Assembly: GCF_000003855.2 (NCBI RefSeq)
Contig: NW_003101682.1
Location: 6,040,524-6,104,523 of the forward strand
Origin: Blastomyces gilchristii SLH14081
Lineage: Eukaryota; Ascomycota; Eurotiomycetes; Onygenales; Ajellomycetaceae
Direction of reading: 5' to 3'
Length of the DNA stretch: 64,000 nucleotides
In this document: positions 46,613 through 59,263 of the stretch, piece after piece
Numbering within the stretch: the stretch's first letter is position 1
Layout: every line of letters starts with the position of its first letter
Translations under genes and position numbers: made by a program
Notes under the pieces: model-generated
Told to the model about the DNA's origin: nothing
The model's input: the letters and a program-made list of their open reading frames with translations, nothing else
Database searches by the model: none

Positions 46613-49600
46613 ATGGCAACCAAAGGAAACGGCGCGGGGCAGGCCTTTGCGCCTGTCCTGGCAGCTGTTGCTACGATGCAAGGCAATGTCCCTCGATCGG
46701 AAAAGACACATGCGCATGAGTTCCTTGAGAAATTCCAAAAATCCGTAAGAATACCATCGTTCCCACCTTTGCTTTCGGGTAAACACCGCCCTTGGCCTTG
46801 CTCTGACAACCACCCCGCCACATCTCTAGGTTGAAGCTTGGACGACTACGCATGCCCTATTACAGTCCCCAGAGATGCCCGTTGAAGCAAAGCTGTTCGC
46901 GGCGACCACACTAAAAGGAAAAGTAAGACCATGTACTGCACATCCCAGCGTTTGTTCGTGCTCTCTGCACTATGGTCGTGGTTCGCAACCACCGACCGCA
47001 ACTCCACTAACCGATGATATTTCCCAATAGATCACTTATGACCTAGATCAACTACCGGCAGAGTCCGTTCCGGCTCTGAGAGACTCCATTCTCTCCCTCC
47101 TGGCGGCTTATAGCTCGGGACCAAAACCTATAAGGACCCAGCTGTGCGTTTGTTTAGCCAGCTTGGCTATCCAGATGACGGCGTGGAAGGATGTCCTCGC
47201 AACCGTGGGCTCAGCTCTGGGAAATGAGGCGGGAGATTCTGTTTTAGAATTCCTCAAAATTCTCCCCGAGGAGGTCACAGAAGGACGCAAAATCAACCTG
47301 ACTGTATGTGCGGCCGAGTCACCATCTATGTCCATCCATCCAATCTCCGCCTTTATTGCGCAGCAAAAACTTATTCAGCTACGACATCACTCCCTTTCGG
47401 CCAGAGTCTAGAATCTAATCCATCATCATAACACTTAGGAAGAGGAACTTTCCACAAGGACGGCGGAACTATTGGAGAACAACGCGGATCGAGTTTTAAG
47501 TCTCCTGGTGCAATATGCGCAGTCGTCCGGTAAGAACCTTTGTTCTCTCCTCCTGCCCACTCCGTTTTCCCGTGTCGCCGCTTTGTTGCGCGTGAACTGC
47601 TGACTAAATATCTTAACAGAGTCTGCCGCAACAAACCCACAACTACTGGAGTGCATTACCTCATGGATGCGTGAAATTCCATCTTCGCAAATCGTCGTCT
47701 CTCCCCTTCTGGACACAATTTTCAAAGGCCTTTCTAATGACCGGTCTTTCGAAGCTGCTGTGGATGCGATATGTACAATCTATAGGGACACGCTCGAGGT
47801 TGACGAGGCAATGCCTATCATCCAAAAGCTGTATCCAAGGATAATTGCGTTGAGGCCCAAAATTAGGGAGGCCGCGGAGGCAGAGGACCATGAAACGCTC
47901 AGAGGATTAACCAGGCTATTTGCCGAAGCTGGTGAAGCATGGGTGGTCCTGATTGCCCGTTTGCCCATCGAGTTTAGAAGTCTAGTCGAAGCAGTTCTAG
48001 AATGCTGTGCTGTCGACAAGGAGCGGGAATCTATTTCCATCACCTTTGCCTTTTGGTACGAGCTTAAGCAATACTTAACGCTTGAACGATACATGGGAGC
48101 GAGAACAGAGCTTGCGGATCTATTCTCGAAGCTGGTTGATATCATGATCAAACATCTGGAATTCCCCTCACCAGACGACGACCAGGCCGACCTATTCGAT
48201 GGAGATCGCGAGCAGGAAGAAAGATTCCGCGAGTTCCGCCACGCTATGGGCGATGTTCTTAAAGATTGCTGTGCTGTTATCGGCGTTACGGAATGCCTCG
48301 GGAAATCATATAGCTTGATCCAAGCCTGGGTCGCTAAATATGCGTCGCAAGCTACACATGATCATGTACCACATTGGCAAGAGCTAGAGGCGCCGCTCTT
48401 CAGTATGAGGGCGATGGGGCGGATGGTCGAGCCTGAAGAGAGCTCAGTATTACCGCAAATCATCCCTCTCATCGTCCAAATACCCGATCAAGAGAAAGTG
48501 CGGTTCCAGGCCATCATGGCCCTTGGTCGGTATACAGAATGGACCGCTCAACACCCCGAAACCCTCGAAGCCCAATTAAACTATGTTATTTCCGGTTTCC
48601 AACACAAATCTCAGGAGGTCGTTCAGGCGGCCGCCCTCGCATTCAAGTTCCTTGGCACCGATTGTCAGAAACTGCTTGGCGGTCACATCCCCCAGTTACA
48701 TTCCTTCTATGAATCAGTCATCGACAACCTAAAGCCGTCGAGCCAGGAAGAAGTTACGGAGGGTGTAGCTGCAGTAGTTGCTGTTCAGCCAGTTGACAAA
48801 ATATATGAAACTCTAAAATTATTCTGTGATCCGATTATGAATAGAATCATGAATCTCGCCAACCAGGCTAAGGATGATGCTGGCCAGAAGGCGGTTGCCG
48901 GTAAGTTGTGCCGTGTGAATTTTCACTCCTATGATAACGTACGACTGATTTTCACCCCCTACAGATCATCTCCAGCTGATCACCATATTCATCCAAATTG
49001 TTTCTCCCTATGTCGGACCTGGAACTCAGAATCCCGGCGTCAGATACTGCGAGGAGATCCTTCCTGTTTTAAATACCATCGTGTTGAATTTTACAAAGTC
49101 CGTTCCCATACTGGAGCGAGTATGCCGATGCTGGCGCCATATGATCATATCCTACCGAAACGCCATGACACCTCTCCTACCAAGTTTGGCGCAGAGCATC
49201 TCTGCAGGCTTTGAAGCATCCAAAGAAGGTTGCTTCCTGTGGGCTACGGATGCAGTCATTCGAGAATTCTCCGACGGAGCTGAGTATGTCGAACAAGCGA
49301 CAAGTGACGCCGTATATCAATTCTTCGAGCAACAAGTTGTGCACTTCCTCAGAATTCTGAATGACCTGCCTCCGAATCACGTCCCCGATGGTAAGATTTT
49401 CCCCTACATAGCATGGCTCTTTCATCGCTAAATTTGCCATACGTATCCTAACCATTATATTTGATTTTTTTTTTTTTTAAAAAAAAATAGTGATTGAAGA
49501 TTTCTTCCGCCTCCTGACCGACGCAGTCCGCTATTATCCCAAAAAATCCCTAACCTCCCCGCTAGCAGCACCCATTTTCTCCGCGTCGCTGAGCGCACTC

Positions 49601-50227
49601 ACACTTCAGCAAGTAGATCCATTAACAGCAGTTCTTCACTACTGTCGGGACGTCCTCAGCTTCGGCACAGACAAGCCATCGGTATCTGAATTCACAGGAC
49701 CGGATGGCGAGCCATTCACGAACACACCCGAAGTGCAAGCCGCCGTGAAACAATTGGTAACGTCACAGGGTGCGATTCTCGTCCAGAGAGTGTTGACGGG
49801 GATGATGTTCAGTTTCCCCGGAGACTGTTTCCCCGATGCCTCGGGGGTTCTGATGTCGCTATTTGAACTGATGCCCCAAGAGACGGCGAGGTGGGTAGAA
49901 GCGACCGTGCACATGCTCCCCGCTAGGACGCTGAAGCCCGGCGAAAGCGAAAGGCTTATGAAGACGTTGTCTGAGAAGATTCATCAGGGTGATATTCGGA
50001 AGACAAGGGTTGTTCTGCAAGGTTCGTATTTTTCATCCCTTTATCATTGATTTTGTTTTATTTTTATTCACTTATTTTTTGAATCGCACATGGTGAATTA
50101 TATCCAAGGCTTTATATCTGATCTCCCGTCTCTTACAGACTTCACAAATTCGTATCGAAGGAGAAATGTAGCCCCCCGGGAAGGTCTGGGGAGGCTAGAA
50201 GCGACCCGCTTCAAATTCAGCGGCTAG
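46613..50227 (+). CDS. MTR10: Importin-beta family nuclear import receptor Mtr10 (transportin-3/importin-13 type)
   Basis: Karyopherin that imports SR-type mRNA-binding proteins. Eight exons, 46613..46744, 46830..46922, 47031..47303, 47439..47529, 47620..48900, 48965..49390, 49491..50021 and 50139..50227, all GT..AG, join in frame to 971 residues, typical of Mtr10. Diagnostic stretches are ANKTHAHEFLEKFQKS-like SEKTHAHEFLEKFQKSVEAW, AKLFAATTLKGKITYDL, SVPALRDSILSLLAAYSSGP and PIRTQLCVCLASLAIQMTAW. HEAT-type helices follow, with VRFQAIMALGRYTEWTAQHP, ALAFKFLGTDCQKLL and FEASKEGCFLWATDAVIREF. The seventh exon's acceptor lies directly after a long T/A run at 49466-49490. Loss of any splice breaks the family sequence, so exon choice is secure. 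Confidence 0.95.
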
Positions 50228-53200
50228 TTCCTTTTTATGATTGTCATTTATTTTCTTCAATCTATCTACCTAGCAACAGCCACAGACACGAAAATTAAAG
50301 AAAACCAGCAGCTGCGATAATGCTTGTAAAGAAAACCATGAGATTTTGATGTTATATCGTACCATCAATATCGCTCGCATGAGCGCCAGATCCTTCATCT
50401 TTTATCTTCCACCATCCATCCCATTTTCCCCATTTTCGTCCTACTCGCTTCCCATTTCCTCAACCTTTGTTTATTTTGGGTCCGTTGTCAATATTCATAG
50501 CGGTGTATTCTTTTTCCTATATTTGCTTGGTTTCCCTTTTCCTTTGTTTTCCTTCCCAAATTAAGTTGTACGTAGTAGAAACGGACGGATAAGGTGTGAA
50601 AGTAGGACGTTTTAATTGATGGGCTTAAAAAAAAAAAAAAAAAAAAGGCTCAACGTCCAAAAGCGACATAAGAGAAGAGGGGGAAACGAAAACGATTATA
50701 CAAAAACGCATTGCTGTGGATTGGCTGGTTGAATTGGGATGGGGGTTAGCATGGGATGGGATTGAGATTGAGCTGTTGAGAAGAGAGAGGAGAGGATATG
50801 TTGATACCAGACATGGTGCGAAAACTAACTAACGGGTTGGGGCTAAGTAAATGGGATGATATGATGACTCTAGGATGGATGCTGAGATGAAATCATGCAA
50901 AATGAATATTTTGGACATTTTGACGATTATTTGAGAAATTTTTTCTACTGATGGTGGGTGGTTGCTTTGGGGAATTTTTCCTTACTTTTCATTATTGATA
51001 TTGCTGGTGTTTGTTTCACTTGTTGGTGGTTGATAGGTGGTGTTATCCATGGATCCTTGCGAGGCGATCTGTGTGATCGGATCAAGATTGCTCTATACGC
51101 GAATTAGTTTCATACTCAAGAAACGAGCCTAGTCCTCTCATCCTTATTATGAAGGATTAATATCTTTTTTACATGATTTGATCGATGGCTTGACTTATAA
51201 CTACCAGATGCATTTAACATATAAAATCCTAGCGACGACTCTCCAATAACACCCACCCTAACAGGCTACGAGAAGGGAGAATCTCATCCTCAACCGCTGA
51301 GGGGCTTCTACAGTATCTCTGCTGGTCCGTCGTATAGACAGAAAGGAAGGAAATAAAGCTTCTCACACGTTCCCTTCAGCATTCTTTCCCAATCTGCACT
51401 ATATTAGGCCATCTGAAACCCTGAATTTGAACGTGATATCATGGAAATAGTTCAGCAGCATTACTTATCTATGAACATAATTCTTTTATAGATCATAACT
51501 TCTTTTGGAGAGCCGGGGGGGCGGTAGAACACGGTTGCGTATATCTTGACTCACACGGGGAACAAACAACCTGAACCATATGAGAAATTAGAATCAACAT
51601 GCTAGCATAAATGAAAAGATAATGTGGCTGTCAAAGAAAGACAATTGATTGTGTTCACCTAGGGAATTGTAAGAGTTGCGAGACCGTAGGGAGACCAATA
51701 GGGAGAAGAACGCTGTCCATTCCATGTATGATAATGATGTTTGTGAAGCTGTGGTTCTACGCTATAGGGCCACCAATCATTTTACCCGAATTTATAACTC
51801 GGCACGCTAGATCATTATAGGAAATTGTGCCGTCCAAGCCCTAACTTATTTCTTCCCGATATAAAACTTGCCTGTCCTGTCTACGGAGTAGTTACTCCGT
51901 ACACAGTAGTAAGAACGGAGCAGGTCAACCAACCACCGGGTTCGGTTCAGGTCAAATACGGCGCCCTTGTTACAAGGTTGTTGTTGTCCAGCCGGAGTCT
52001 ATTATGATTCTCCATTTTTGGTGACCCAGTCTAAAAAACTTCATTGACATGGCTTATGATCAATACGCGCGCTGATTTCGACGCTCCTCCCTTTCCCCCA
52101 CCTCCTCTCCTCCCCGGGCCAAAATGGCGGGGACGAGGATGCATGGAGTTAGGCCCCACTCTCCGCGAAAAAAAAATAAAAAATAACTCCTGTATTATGT
52201 ACGGAGTAAGTGGTAGCTAGACCTGGACGACGGGGGGAACCCAGTCCCCCCTATCCTGATCACAACGATCGAACATCTGGGATTACACATAGAACGGGCA
52301 ATTGTAGAGAAAAATGAACACTCTCCCCCGCGAAAAAAAAAAAAAAAAAAATGGGACAAGAAAGATCTGATATTTTCTTTATTTTTTGCTTTTTTTATTT
52401 TTTGCTTTTTCCCGCAAACGGACGAATGCCATGCATGGATCTGAGCACGAGCTCGATATACCAACGTGCCAAGGAAGGGAGGGCCCGAACTTACAGCGTA
52501 GGCTGACTGGTTGAGGCATGGGCAATATTTTAATTCTGCGTAAAGAAGAATAATAACTTACTATAAATGGGCATGGACATACTTGGAAACAACGGAAGAG
52601 CTTATATGGAAACTCCCTGTGGCTAAGAAGAAGCTGGGGGATGGGGGCTGGGGGCTGCTTGGTGGGGATTGGCTGCAGGGCATGAAGAATTTTTTTGTCT
52701 CGGCGGGTTGGATCCTTCAATACGATCTAACTTTTTTCCGCCAGATGTATTCAATAATTGTCATTGGTATCTTACCCCATGGGTAGTTAAAGTATCAAAA
52801 TAATATGAATGATAATAATACTGGGGTCATCCCCTCGCCCTTTCTGTCGCCCATCATCCTCACCGGCTGTGAGCCTGTTGGCCTCTAAAATAAAACTTTG
52901 GAGAGGGTGAAATGTAGCGCGAAGTTCACTCACAGATGATAGATATCAAGCTTAGGGCAAGCTAAATCCGTGCTTGGGAGCCGCCGTCTTGCAAATGAAT
53001 GATAACACCCACCTGCATTTGTATCTTCGACCGACCCATTCTTTCTGGTAACTTCACCAGCTCCGTTGCGCTCCTGCCGCTGATTTATTAGTATTTCTTT
53101 TCTTTCTTTTCTTTTCTTTTCTTTTTTCTTTTTTCTTTTTTTTTCTTTCTTTTTTTTTTTTTTTTATAATTCTCGTGATCACTTAAATTTTTTCGAGATG

Positions 53201-55780
53201 CAGGAACCAGGCGCCTCACCCAGTGTCTATTTGTTTTGTCCCTCCAGGTTAGGCGATGGGATTCTCACACTCCGCTTCAGTCCTCCAATCCATTCTCTGC
53301 GAATCGGTGCTGATGTTGATAGGGCCAAATTTATACTGAATGTTCTGTTCTTGGCTACAAGGTGTATGCCAGTTCTCCTGATGGGGGGGGTATAGCAATC
53401 AAGGCCATCCGCACAGAAAAGAAAATATTAAAGGATCTGCTGGATGAAACTAGGGGGTTTCATGTTTTGAAGGTTTTGTGAAGGGCTGTTTTTGGATCCC
53501 CATGAGCCATGGCATATTCCAGCCTGGATATTATTATTTGGAGTGTGGCTTGCGAAGTTGCGAAAGATGAGGGGTGGGTTGACGAAGGGATGATGGAGCA
53601 AAGATTTTGATGACCCTGATCAGCCAGTGAAATGCTGGGGAAAACAATAATAATAATAAAAATAATACTTGAGCAAGTTAACGCACAAGAAAAGGGCATT
53701 ACGCACAAGTAAGTATACACATGCACAGGCACTAGTTAGCTTATCCACCCTGGCTAATTATGATCAGTTATGGATCCAGATAGGCTCGTTTGACACAATG
53801 GATGCCTGCCTAGGCCACTGTAGGTTTACCAGCTGCCATTCCTAAGCATTTCTTGTAGTTACCACAAGGAACACATTTGATGCCTTGATTATTAGAGATA
53901 GAGGACCTTGTACTCCGTATATGCTTCATTATTCTGCATTCCACTTCCCTCCCACGTTCTCGCTCTCTCAGCATCCATGTTTGACTTTCGAAGATTCGAT
54001 CAGGGTTCGATTTGCTATGTCCCCCCACATCCTGTTTTGCGCCGCGATACCCTAGCTCCTTGCTCCTTACCAGCTGGTTGGGTAACTTACCCAAGTCCAG
54101 GCTGACGACGGCAGGGAATGGTTGAGAGTCGATTCTCTTTTGCTCTGTTTTGCTTTTTCATTTCCCTCTTCTCTAGACTTCCTTGATTATATTTTTCATT
54201 ATTCTTGCGGTAAAATTGAGATGCAGAAGATTTTAAGGCACGATTTGACGAACGCGAAGTCAACGTTGTAATTTCTATGAGTAAAGGAAATTCAAATCCC
54301 CTGACAAGAACCCATGTGTTCAGTAAAAGCGATCTAATTCGCCTTTCTCCCCGTCATTTACTGAGGATCATCTCTCGGCAATGGAAATGATCAGGGAGGC
54401 GTATTTTGGATTTGCCCGTCCTTGTTTCACATTCATATCCTCGGATTAGTTATTTTCTCTCTTGGTATGGTGGCTGATAGGGCTAGTGATTCGACCCCAT
54501 TAAGCGGAAGAGGGTCGGGCGGGGATGGGGATGGGAATTCAAGGGAGGATCGATGGCTCTAACGATGATGGGGATCATGCTGTGAAGATTGGGGACAAGC
54601 CATGGCCATGTCCTAGACTCCTAGCTCGACTCCAACTCGGGTGAGCAGAATTAACTCTCGGAGAGGGTTCTGGCAATGTCACCGATCGGTTATTATTGGG
54701 TTGATTTTACCCAGCGCAAACGACTTCGCGTGCAAACGACCTGAAACCAGGCCCCGAAGAACATGTCAGATGTTGAGGGTGGCGAGGGATCTGTAAACTG
54801 TATTTTGCTATCTCCTAGGGATAACAGTAGGTGTCGTAGAAGCCGGTCCTTCTCTTTGTTTGGCATGTCGCATGTATACCTAGGTATAACCTTGCATAGA
54901 CAGGGACCCCGTACTGTACTACAGATAGATAGTTAGCACGACAGATTCCGACAGCTTGGAGAACAACCTACCATGCATGGCTTGGAAAGGACAAGAGGTC
55001 AGAGCAAAAGGAAGCATTTCCGTTGGCTTGGAAGAAGAAAAAGCAAAGAAAGGCCAAAATCGCGCCTGGTCATCTGCCCGCTGCACCGGCTGCCAAACCA
55101 GCCAGAGCTCGCTGCCGTGGTTTGCTGCCATCGCGGAGTGGACGCTCGTATCGTATCCTCGCCGCTGCTCTCACGATGTTAACCAGCGATGTATTGTATG
55201 CATGTCCTGGATTTGAATTGAACGAACAGTCCTGAACTTAGCAATCAAAGTTAGTTCTGCCCTAGCTGGAATCCGACCAGGCCGCACCCAAGCAGGTTAA
55301 CTTATTTAGTAACTTTGGCGGTTCTCCCCAGCGAGCGTCGAAGGTCGACGTTTTCTTTCTTCCTTTCTCTCAGCTTCAACCCCTTCTTCATTTTCATGCT
55401 TCATTCTTCCGGCGTCAATCATCGTCGTCTTCGTCTCTCTCGCTACAGCTCTCTGTCTCCTCTCTTTGACACACAACCGGTTCGAGCGCTTATATCTGGC
55501 TATTATTTATTATTGACAGCGTCTCCTCCACTCCTCGTATGTCGCACTCCAGCGCGTCCTGGTTGATGTCGTTTTGCGCCGGATCCCCCTCCCCCTCACA
55601 CGCCGCCCTTCCACCCTCGCGCTCTGATGGGCGTTCGAGGCTCCTACACCATTCCTATAGACTGCAGCAAGGGCATTGGGTAGTGTGTGTAAAGTCGCGC
55701 TCCTGTTAACCATTGGACACGGGCACCTACATAGATTCATAGATAGTCAACTTTTATCTCCTTCTGCCCCCCTTCTGCTT
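50228..55780. other. Gene-free interval, about 5.5 kb, upstream of the transcription factor
   Basis: The longest gene-free block of the window. It holds a 20-nt poly(A) (50627-50646), pyrimidine/T-rich runs (52.3 and 53.1 kb), four TACTCCGTA/TACGGAGTA elements (51882, 51893, 52200, 53911) and one TACCTAGGTA palindrome (54877-54886). All ORFs are under about 115 codons and composition-driven. The right-hand part should carry the promoter and a possibly long leader of the C2H2 factor. The plus ORFs at 55.0-55.6 kb show no domain. Confidence 0.5.
53093..53166. repeat. T-rich TTTTC/poly(T) pyrimidine tract
   Basis: About 75 bp of TTTTC units grading into pure T, in the gene-free interval. Confidence 0.85.
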
Positions 55781-58700
55781 ATGACTCTGGCTGTCGAATC
55801 AATGGCAGATGTTGATTCGTTAGCTCAAAACCGTCGGCGAGGTCACGACGAGGGACAGGATGCTTCCCATGAAGGCCATGACCAGCAGCATGACAGTGGC
55901 GAGCCTTCGCAGTCTCAAGGCGACACTGTCAAGAGACGGAAGAGGACCAGGAAAGGTGATGTGGAGAAGAAGTTTGAATGTAAGCATGAGGGATGCGGGA
56001 AGAGTTACTCGAGAGCTGAACATCTGTATAGACATCAGCTGAACCGTAAGTTTCTTTTTGCTTCGCTTGAACCTTCATTTTCTACTTCCGTCTGAATTAT
56101 ACAAATGGTCCTAGTTTATGAGGTGTGATTGTATTTCTTTTGGTATTTCTTCTGCTGCTTTTTTTAATCTCTTAATCTTTTTTATTTTTATTTTTTATCC
56201 CTCCGCGCGCCCCTCTGCCACTCCCTCTCTACTCACAGCTGATGATATGAAGACACCCCAAAACACATATATCGCTGTGACTTTCCAGACTGCTATCGTT
56301 CCTTTGTTCGGCAAGATCTCTGCGTCCGCCATCGGGAACGTCACACAACTCATGGTTCGCAGCTTCAGAAGCGCGATAATTTCGCCCATGCCGCCAACAC
56401 CCTCGCTGTCGTCCCTCCCCAGGCGCGAAACGCTGCCCCAGCAGGAAATGCGCCTAATCCGTCATGTTCGCCAACAAATGATCCGATTTCACCGTATTCG
56501 AAGCAAATAGCATCGGGAAATGCCTCAGGGAGCATGTCCAGACCACGGCTTCCCGGGTCATCCTCTACTATTCATGTTGCGAACGCCCAAAATTACTCGA
56601 ATTCCGCAACTGTCCCCTCCGCTGGCTCCTCTTCGTCCACCTCAATAGAGAATCATTTCCAGCCACTTACGCCCCAGCAGCAATATGCTGCTCCAAACCC
56701 GCGGTTAAAACGGTCAGACAGTACGAGTAGTTACACGCTCAGCCCCCAACGGCAATCCGCATCGATGTATGGTGTCTCGAATCGCCAGCCTGTATATGGA
56801 AAATATGATGGGCAACGCTACCAAACTACTCCATTCAGCCCCTCGGAGCTTGATCCAATCAACCAGCCCTCCGACTCATCGCCAAACCTTCAGCAACGCC
56901 GCCTGTCCTCGACCGGGCCCATACTCTCAGGTTCCACTGCATACATGTCTGCCACAGGCTTGACCACCGACGCGAATTTGATTACAGATCAAAATACGTA
57001 CATTCCGCAACAGAATCTACATATCTCATCGTTGCCACAGCCTGGTTACTCGAATCCAAGTATGACGGGGGCCACCTCTGCGTCCATCGCAAATGCGATA
57101 TCCAGTGGCTTAAATGCCCTCGATCCCTCCCCCGGTGTTATGGTCCCTGGCTCCTCCGTCTCAGACTGGGATGCTTTATCATCCTATGCACTTCCAATAT
57201 TCGGTGGGGAAACACTGAACCGGTCCCCGTTCGCGATGACTGACGACTTTACTGCATGGTTGTTCAATGAACATTCAAACAATAATTCCCCAATTGCTTA
57301 CTCGAATGCATCTGGCATGATCCCTAATTACGCGGACCCAGTCTCTGCTCAATTCCAGGGACCTTATTACCCAAGCGATGTGGCCTTGACCAGCTATTTT
57401 ACAAACGTAGTCCAGCCACAACACCCAATGAGCGTAACTAGTCTTCTCGACACGGGACCTCCCCAGTCGATCATTTCGGAGGAGAAGCGAAATGAACTAC
57501 TGGAACTTATCCAGACTCGCTTCAACGAAACTAACCAGGCGGCAGTGAAAAAGCGAAAGGATGCTTTGCTTGATGGTGATCTCGATGCTGATTGGCACCT
57601 TCTTAGTCTGCGTATGATGCAGACCTACATTGCTTCTTACTGGTACCGTACCCATGACCAACTGCCCATTTTACACAAGCCGACCTTCTCAGCGGATAAA
57701 ACACCGAATCTTCTCCTCTTGGCAATTATGGCCATTGGCGCCTCGACCCTTGACAAAGGCCATGGGCACCAAGTGACTGAGGCAGCTTCAGATTTGGCCA
57801 ACTTCTTAGCCTGGCATATCCGGTGGGAGATCTTCATGGACGTGGATTTCCAGCCACCTGCGAAGCTCTGGGTATTTCAGACGCTATTACTCCTTGAAAT
57901 CTGCGAGAAGCTGTATTCAACACGTGCTCTGCACGAGCGTGCCCATATCCATCACGATACCACATTGACCTTGATGCGCAGAGGAAGTTCGTTGATAGGT
58001 CGATCGGCCTTTGACTCCCCGCCAAGCCTTCGAGAGGACCGGCAGAACAGATCAGCAACCGGCTCCGGTACTAACTCTGCCTCTGAATCGGGGGCAGGTG
58101 AGGAGTCTTGGGCTCATTGGATTAAAGCGGAAGCCACCCGCAGAGTGGCGTTTGCCGCCTTCGTCCTGGACTCAACGCACGCCACGATGTTCGGACATTC
58201 CGCAAAAATGGTTGCCCACGAGATGCGGCTTCCGCTACCCTGCGACGAAGCACTGTGGTCAGCAACGAGCGCTGCAGAGGTTGCAAGAGTACAGTCCAGT
58301 CTGCACTCCAACGGTGTCAAGGCGATCATGTTTCTCGATGGACTGAAGAAGACGCTTAATGGCCAGAAAGTGCGAACCAATTCATTTGGCCGGACTATTT
58401 TAATGGCGGGTTTACTAAGCGTCAGCTGGCACATGAATCAACGAGATCTCCAGGTTAGTTCACTGGGCGTCGCACAAGCTCTGGGTGGGAGGGATAGATG
58501 GAGATCGTCTCTGTTGCGTTCATACGATAATTGGAAACGCGATTTCGACGACGCTCTGGCGGAATCAAACCCGTCGAACTATTCAAACGCCATCCGCCAG
58601 TTCCCCATGGATGACGACATAATCTTCGAGTCCCGCACAGTTCTACACCACCTTGCCCACATGGCATCGCATGTCGATGTGGTTGACTGCCAAATCTTCG

Positions 58701-59263
58701 CTGGAGCCGGCCGTCTCCTCGGCCGATCCATTACACCCAAGGACTACAGCACCGCGCGCGAAAAGATGGTAGAACGCTGGGCCAACAAAGCCGCCGCTCG
58801 AGACGCCGCCTTCTTCGCGCTGAAATTCCTCACGCAGGTCCTTCTCTCCGACGATGGCCGCGCGGTGGTCCAGCACGGCTCCGCAGCATATATGGAATTG
58901 AACGAATATAGCGCCCGCGATGATTTCCTCCTCAATCGGCCGTGGGTCATTTACTTTGCCGCCCTCGTAGTGTGGAGCTATGGCTACGCGCTCGATGGAG
59001 CGATAAACGCGCCCGTGCCGGAACTATCCACCCCGGACGAGCGACGGAAGGATATGTACGAGTTCCTCGATCGGGTGGGCGGCGTGCGCACGCCGGAAGA
59101 GCTGTTACATGTCCACGACCGGAATCGCTGCATGGGTCTGTTGATGATTTTGCAGGAGACCTTCTCGTATACCCGGTGGGAACTACTCCACGAGGCTGCA
59201 AATTTGTTGGGGAGCTGTATTGAGAAATTGAAGGGGTCCGGCGCCCCGTCTAACTCTTCATAA
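55781..59263 (+). CDS. C2H2 zinc-finger transcription factor with fungal-specific middle homology domain
   Basis: Probable nuclear DNA-binding regulator. Two exons, 55781..56045 and 56253..59263, give 1091 residues. Two adjacent C2H2 fingers lie near the N-terminus: FECKHEGCGKSYSRAEHLYR (Cys 67, Cys 72, His 85, His 89) and IYRCDFPDCYRSFVRQDLCV (Cys 97, Cys 102, His 115, His 119). A basic cluster KRRKRTRKG just before them may act as a nuclear signal. His 89 is encoded across the splice junction. A Ser/Gln-rich region follows, then the fungal_trans-type domain from about residue 540 (YWYRTHDQLPILHKPTF, WAHWIKAEATRRVAFAAFVL, LGVAQALGGRDRW). The start at 55781 is the first in-frame ATG; 55802 is an alternative. 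An upstream tandem acceptor at 56238 would shift frame. The target genes are unknown. Confidence 0.93.

Noticed and set aside
53980..54040. Possible tRNA B box (GGTTCGATTT)
   Set aside because: There is no complementary T stem, D arm or acceptor stem around it.
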